Source: Salinicola peritrichatus
Lineage (GTDB): Bacteria; Pseudomonadota; Gammaproteobacteria; Pseudomonadales; Halomonadaceae
Reading direction: 5' to 3'
Length of the DNA stretch: 53,734 nt
Assembly: GCF_003206715.1 (NCBI RefSeq)
Contig: NZ_PZJU01000052.1
Location: 1 to 53,734, forward strand
Both the position numbers and the translations under genes were made by a program. Below, piece by piece: positions 53,029 to 53,734 of this stretch (position 1 is the first letter of the stretch; each line of letters opens with the position of its first letter). The notes below the pieces were generated by a model. The model did not search any database. It saw nothing but the letters and a program-made list of their open reading frames with translations, and had not been told where the DNA came from.

Positions 53029-53166
53029 GTGCTGTCTGAAAAGTCGACGAGCGAAGGCCAGGCAAGGCAAAAATCGGCGAAAACGCGGAGTTTACGGGGT
53101 GTAAATGAGCATTTTGGGCCGATTTTTAACGCCGCATGGGCGAGCACAGTACTTTTCAGACAGTGC
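53029..53166 (-). repeat. Structured dispersed repeat, copy E (between araC and ridA)
   Basis: The outer arms are GTGCTGTCTGAAAAGT (53029-53044) and ACTTTTCAGACAGTGC (53151-53166), near-perfect. The inner arms are AAAAATCGGC (53069-53078) and GCCGATTTTT (53118-53127), perfect. The core in reverse orientation is GCGGAGTTTACGGGGTGTAAATGAGCATTTT. It ends at the base just before the ridA stop codon (minus strand) and has no two-hairpin module. It is the simplest copy. Confidence 0.8.
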
Positions 53167-53556
53167 CTAGTCGCCGATCACCATCACCGCTTCGGCTTCC
53201 ACCTGACTGCCCTTGGGCAGCTGCTTGACGCCGACCGCGGCGCGGGCCGGGAAGGGGGCGGAAAAGAACTCTTCCATCACCTTGTTGACCACCGCGAAGT
53301 TGTCGAGATCGACCAGGTAGAGGTTGAGCTTGACGATGTCCTGCAGCGAGCCCGCGGCTTCCTGGCAGACGGCGGCAAGGTTGGTGAAGACCTGGCGCGC
53401 CTGGGTTTCGAACTCGTCGGAGACCAGCTCCATGGTGGCCGGGTCGAGCGGAATCTGCCCCGAGAGATAGACGGTGTTGCCCGACTTGATGGCTTGCGAA
53501 TAGGGGCCGATGGCGGCCGGGGCGTTGTCGGTGTTGATCACGGCTTTGTTGCTCAT
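53167..53556 (-). CDS. ridA: Reactive intermediate/imine deaminase RidA
   Basis: The 129-residue enzyme hydrolyses enamine/imine intermediates from PLP enzymes such as threonine dehydratase. Key residues fall at the canonical numbers: Arg105 in FPARAAVGV and Glu120 in KGSQVEAEAVMVI, with the N-terminal INTDNAPAAIGPYSQAI and VYLSGQIPLDP. In many gammaproteobacteria ridA lies near spoT and recG; here recG and oxyR lie 21 kb away on the same strand, separated by phn and pump genes. Its stop codon abuts repeat copy E. Confidence 0.95.
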   Translation of the reverse strand: MSNKAVINTDNAPAAIGPYSQAIKSGNTVYLSGQIPLDPATMELVSDEFETQARQVFTNLAAVCQEAAGSLQDIVKLNLYLVDLDNFAVVNKVMEEFFSAPFPARAAVGVKQLPKGSQVEAEAVMVIGD

Positions 53557-53649
53557 GGCGTACCCTCCAGCGTTGTATAAATGTCTGCGCGGGCGAATCG
53601 CTGCGTTGCGCGGTGCGCGGAATCCTCACCTATACCCATAGGCTCCGGT

Positions 53650-53734
53650 TGACTCCAAGCCTGCGGCTTCTCGCCCCTTCGGGGCCGTCCTCCGGACGTT
53701 CTCTCCGCTTCGCTTCGAGTCTGTGCTCCGTGCG
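53650..53734 (-). repeat. Partial structured dispersed repeat, copy F (window edge)
   Basis: It holds only the two-hairpin module in reverse orientation: GCCCC-TTC-GGGGC (53673-53685) and CGTCC-TCC-GGACG (53686-53698), then CTCTCCGCTTCGCTTCGAGTC. This corresponds to the insert in copies B and C. The element continues beyond the window, so its ends and core are not seen. Confidence 0.55.

Noticed and set aside
1-53734. CRISPR arrays, tRNA or rRNA genes, transposases, integrases, replication origin
   Set aside because: None seen by reading the sequence and the translated products. A dedicated tRNA search was not possible, so a single tRNA cannot be fully excluded.

Overview
The window is GC-rich chromosomal DNA from a gammaproteobacterium, most likely a member of the Halomonadaceae (Halomonas and relatives). 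I infer this from protein character and gene order, not from a database search. The left part keeps an order resembling Pseudomonas: phoU, phoR/phoB, ubiA, ubiC, rubredoxin reductase, hup. Nothing here looks like a phage, an insertion sequence, a CRISPR array, or an rRNA or tRNA gene.

Layout. (1) 1-13 kb is mostly core: zapG/yhcB, uvrD, phoU, cysZ, Mn-superoxide dismutase, a siderophore-interacting ferric reductase, phoR-phoB with a clear Pho box, ubiA, ubiC, rubredoxin reductase (no rubredoxin beside it), HU protein and a small unknown gene. (2) 13-18 kb: yceI, a pirin, and trpBA divergent from its LysR activator trpI, with a palindromic operator and a heptanucleotide repeat between them. 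(3) 17.8-25.1 kb: a sugar-catabolism cluster that I read as oxidative D-apiose/D-apionate degradation. It has a NanR-like GntR regulator, a Gfo/Idh/MocA dehydrogenase (ApsD-like), an apionate lactonase split into two genes, an anion:cation-symporter-type MFS carrier, a TIM-barrel decarboxylase (OiaC-like) and an oxidoisomerase (ApnO-like). One 16-bp sequence recurs in opposite orientation at its two promoter regions. (4) 25-33.5 kb: MpaB-like/DUF4105 pair, a YccS-type FUSC protein, oxyR-recG, and a YeeZ-like dehydrogenase. (5) 34-45.8 kb: a complete C-P lyase cluster, phnCDE then phnFGHIJKLMNP and a hexapeptide transferase, with PhnF-type operators at both promoters. (6) 45.9-53.7 kb: a Phd/VapC-type toxin-antitoxin pair, thpR, an RND pump with its adaptor and a divergent AraC regulator, and ridA.

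The most unusual feature is a family of dispersed, modular, structured repeats (at least five copies and one partial). They share a core reading AATGCTCATTTAC...GTAAACTCCGC. The terminal and inner inverted arms differ between copies but stay complementary within each copy. Copies lie just after stop codons, and one supplies the C-terminal tail of PhnI. Two unrelated enzymes also carry in-frame tandem repeats (27 bp in phnK, 15 bp in the apionate lactonase gene).

How the parts work together: PhoB/PhoR/PhoU sense phosphate and probably influence phosphonate use, which PhnF represses locally. The apiose cluster should convert D-apiose via apionolactone, apionate and 3-oxo-isoapionate to L-erythrulose, whose further metabolism is not encoded here.
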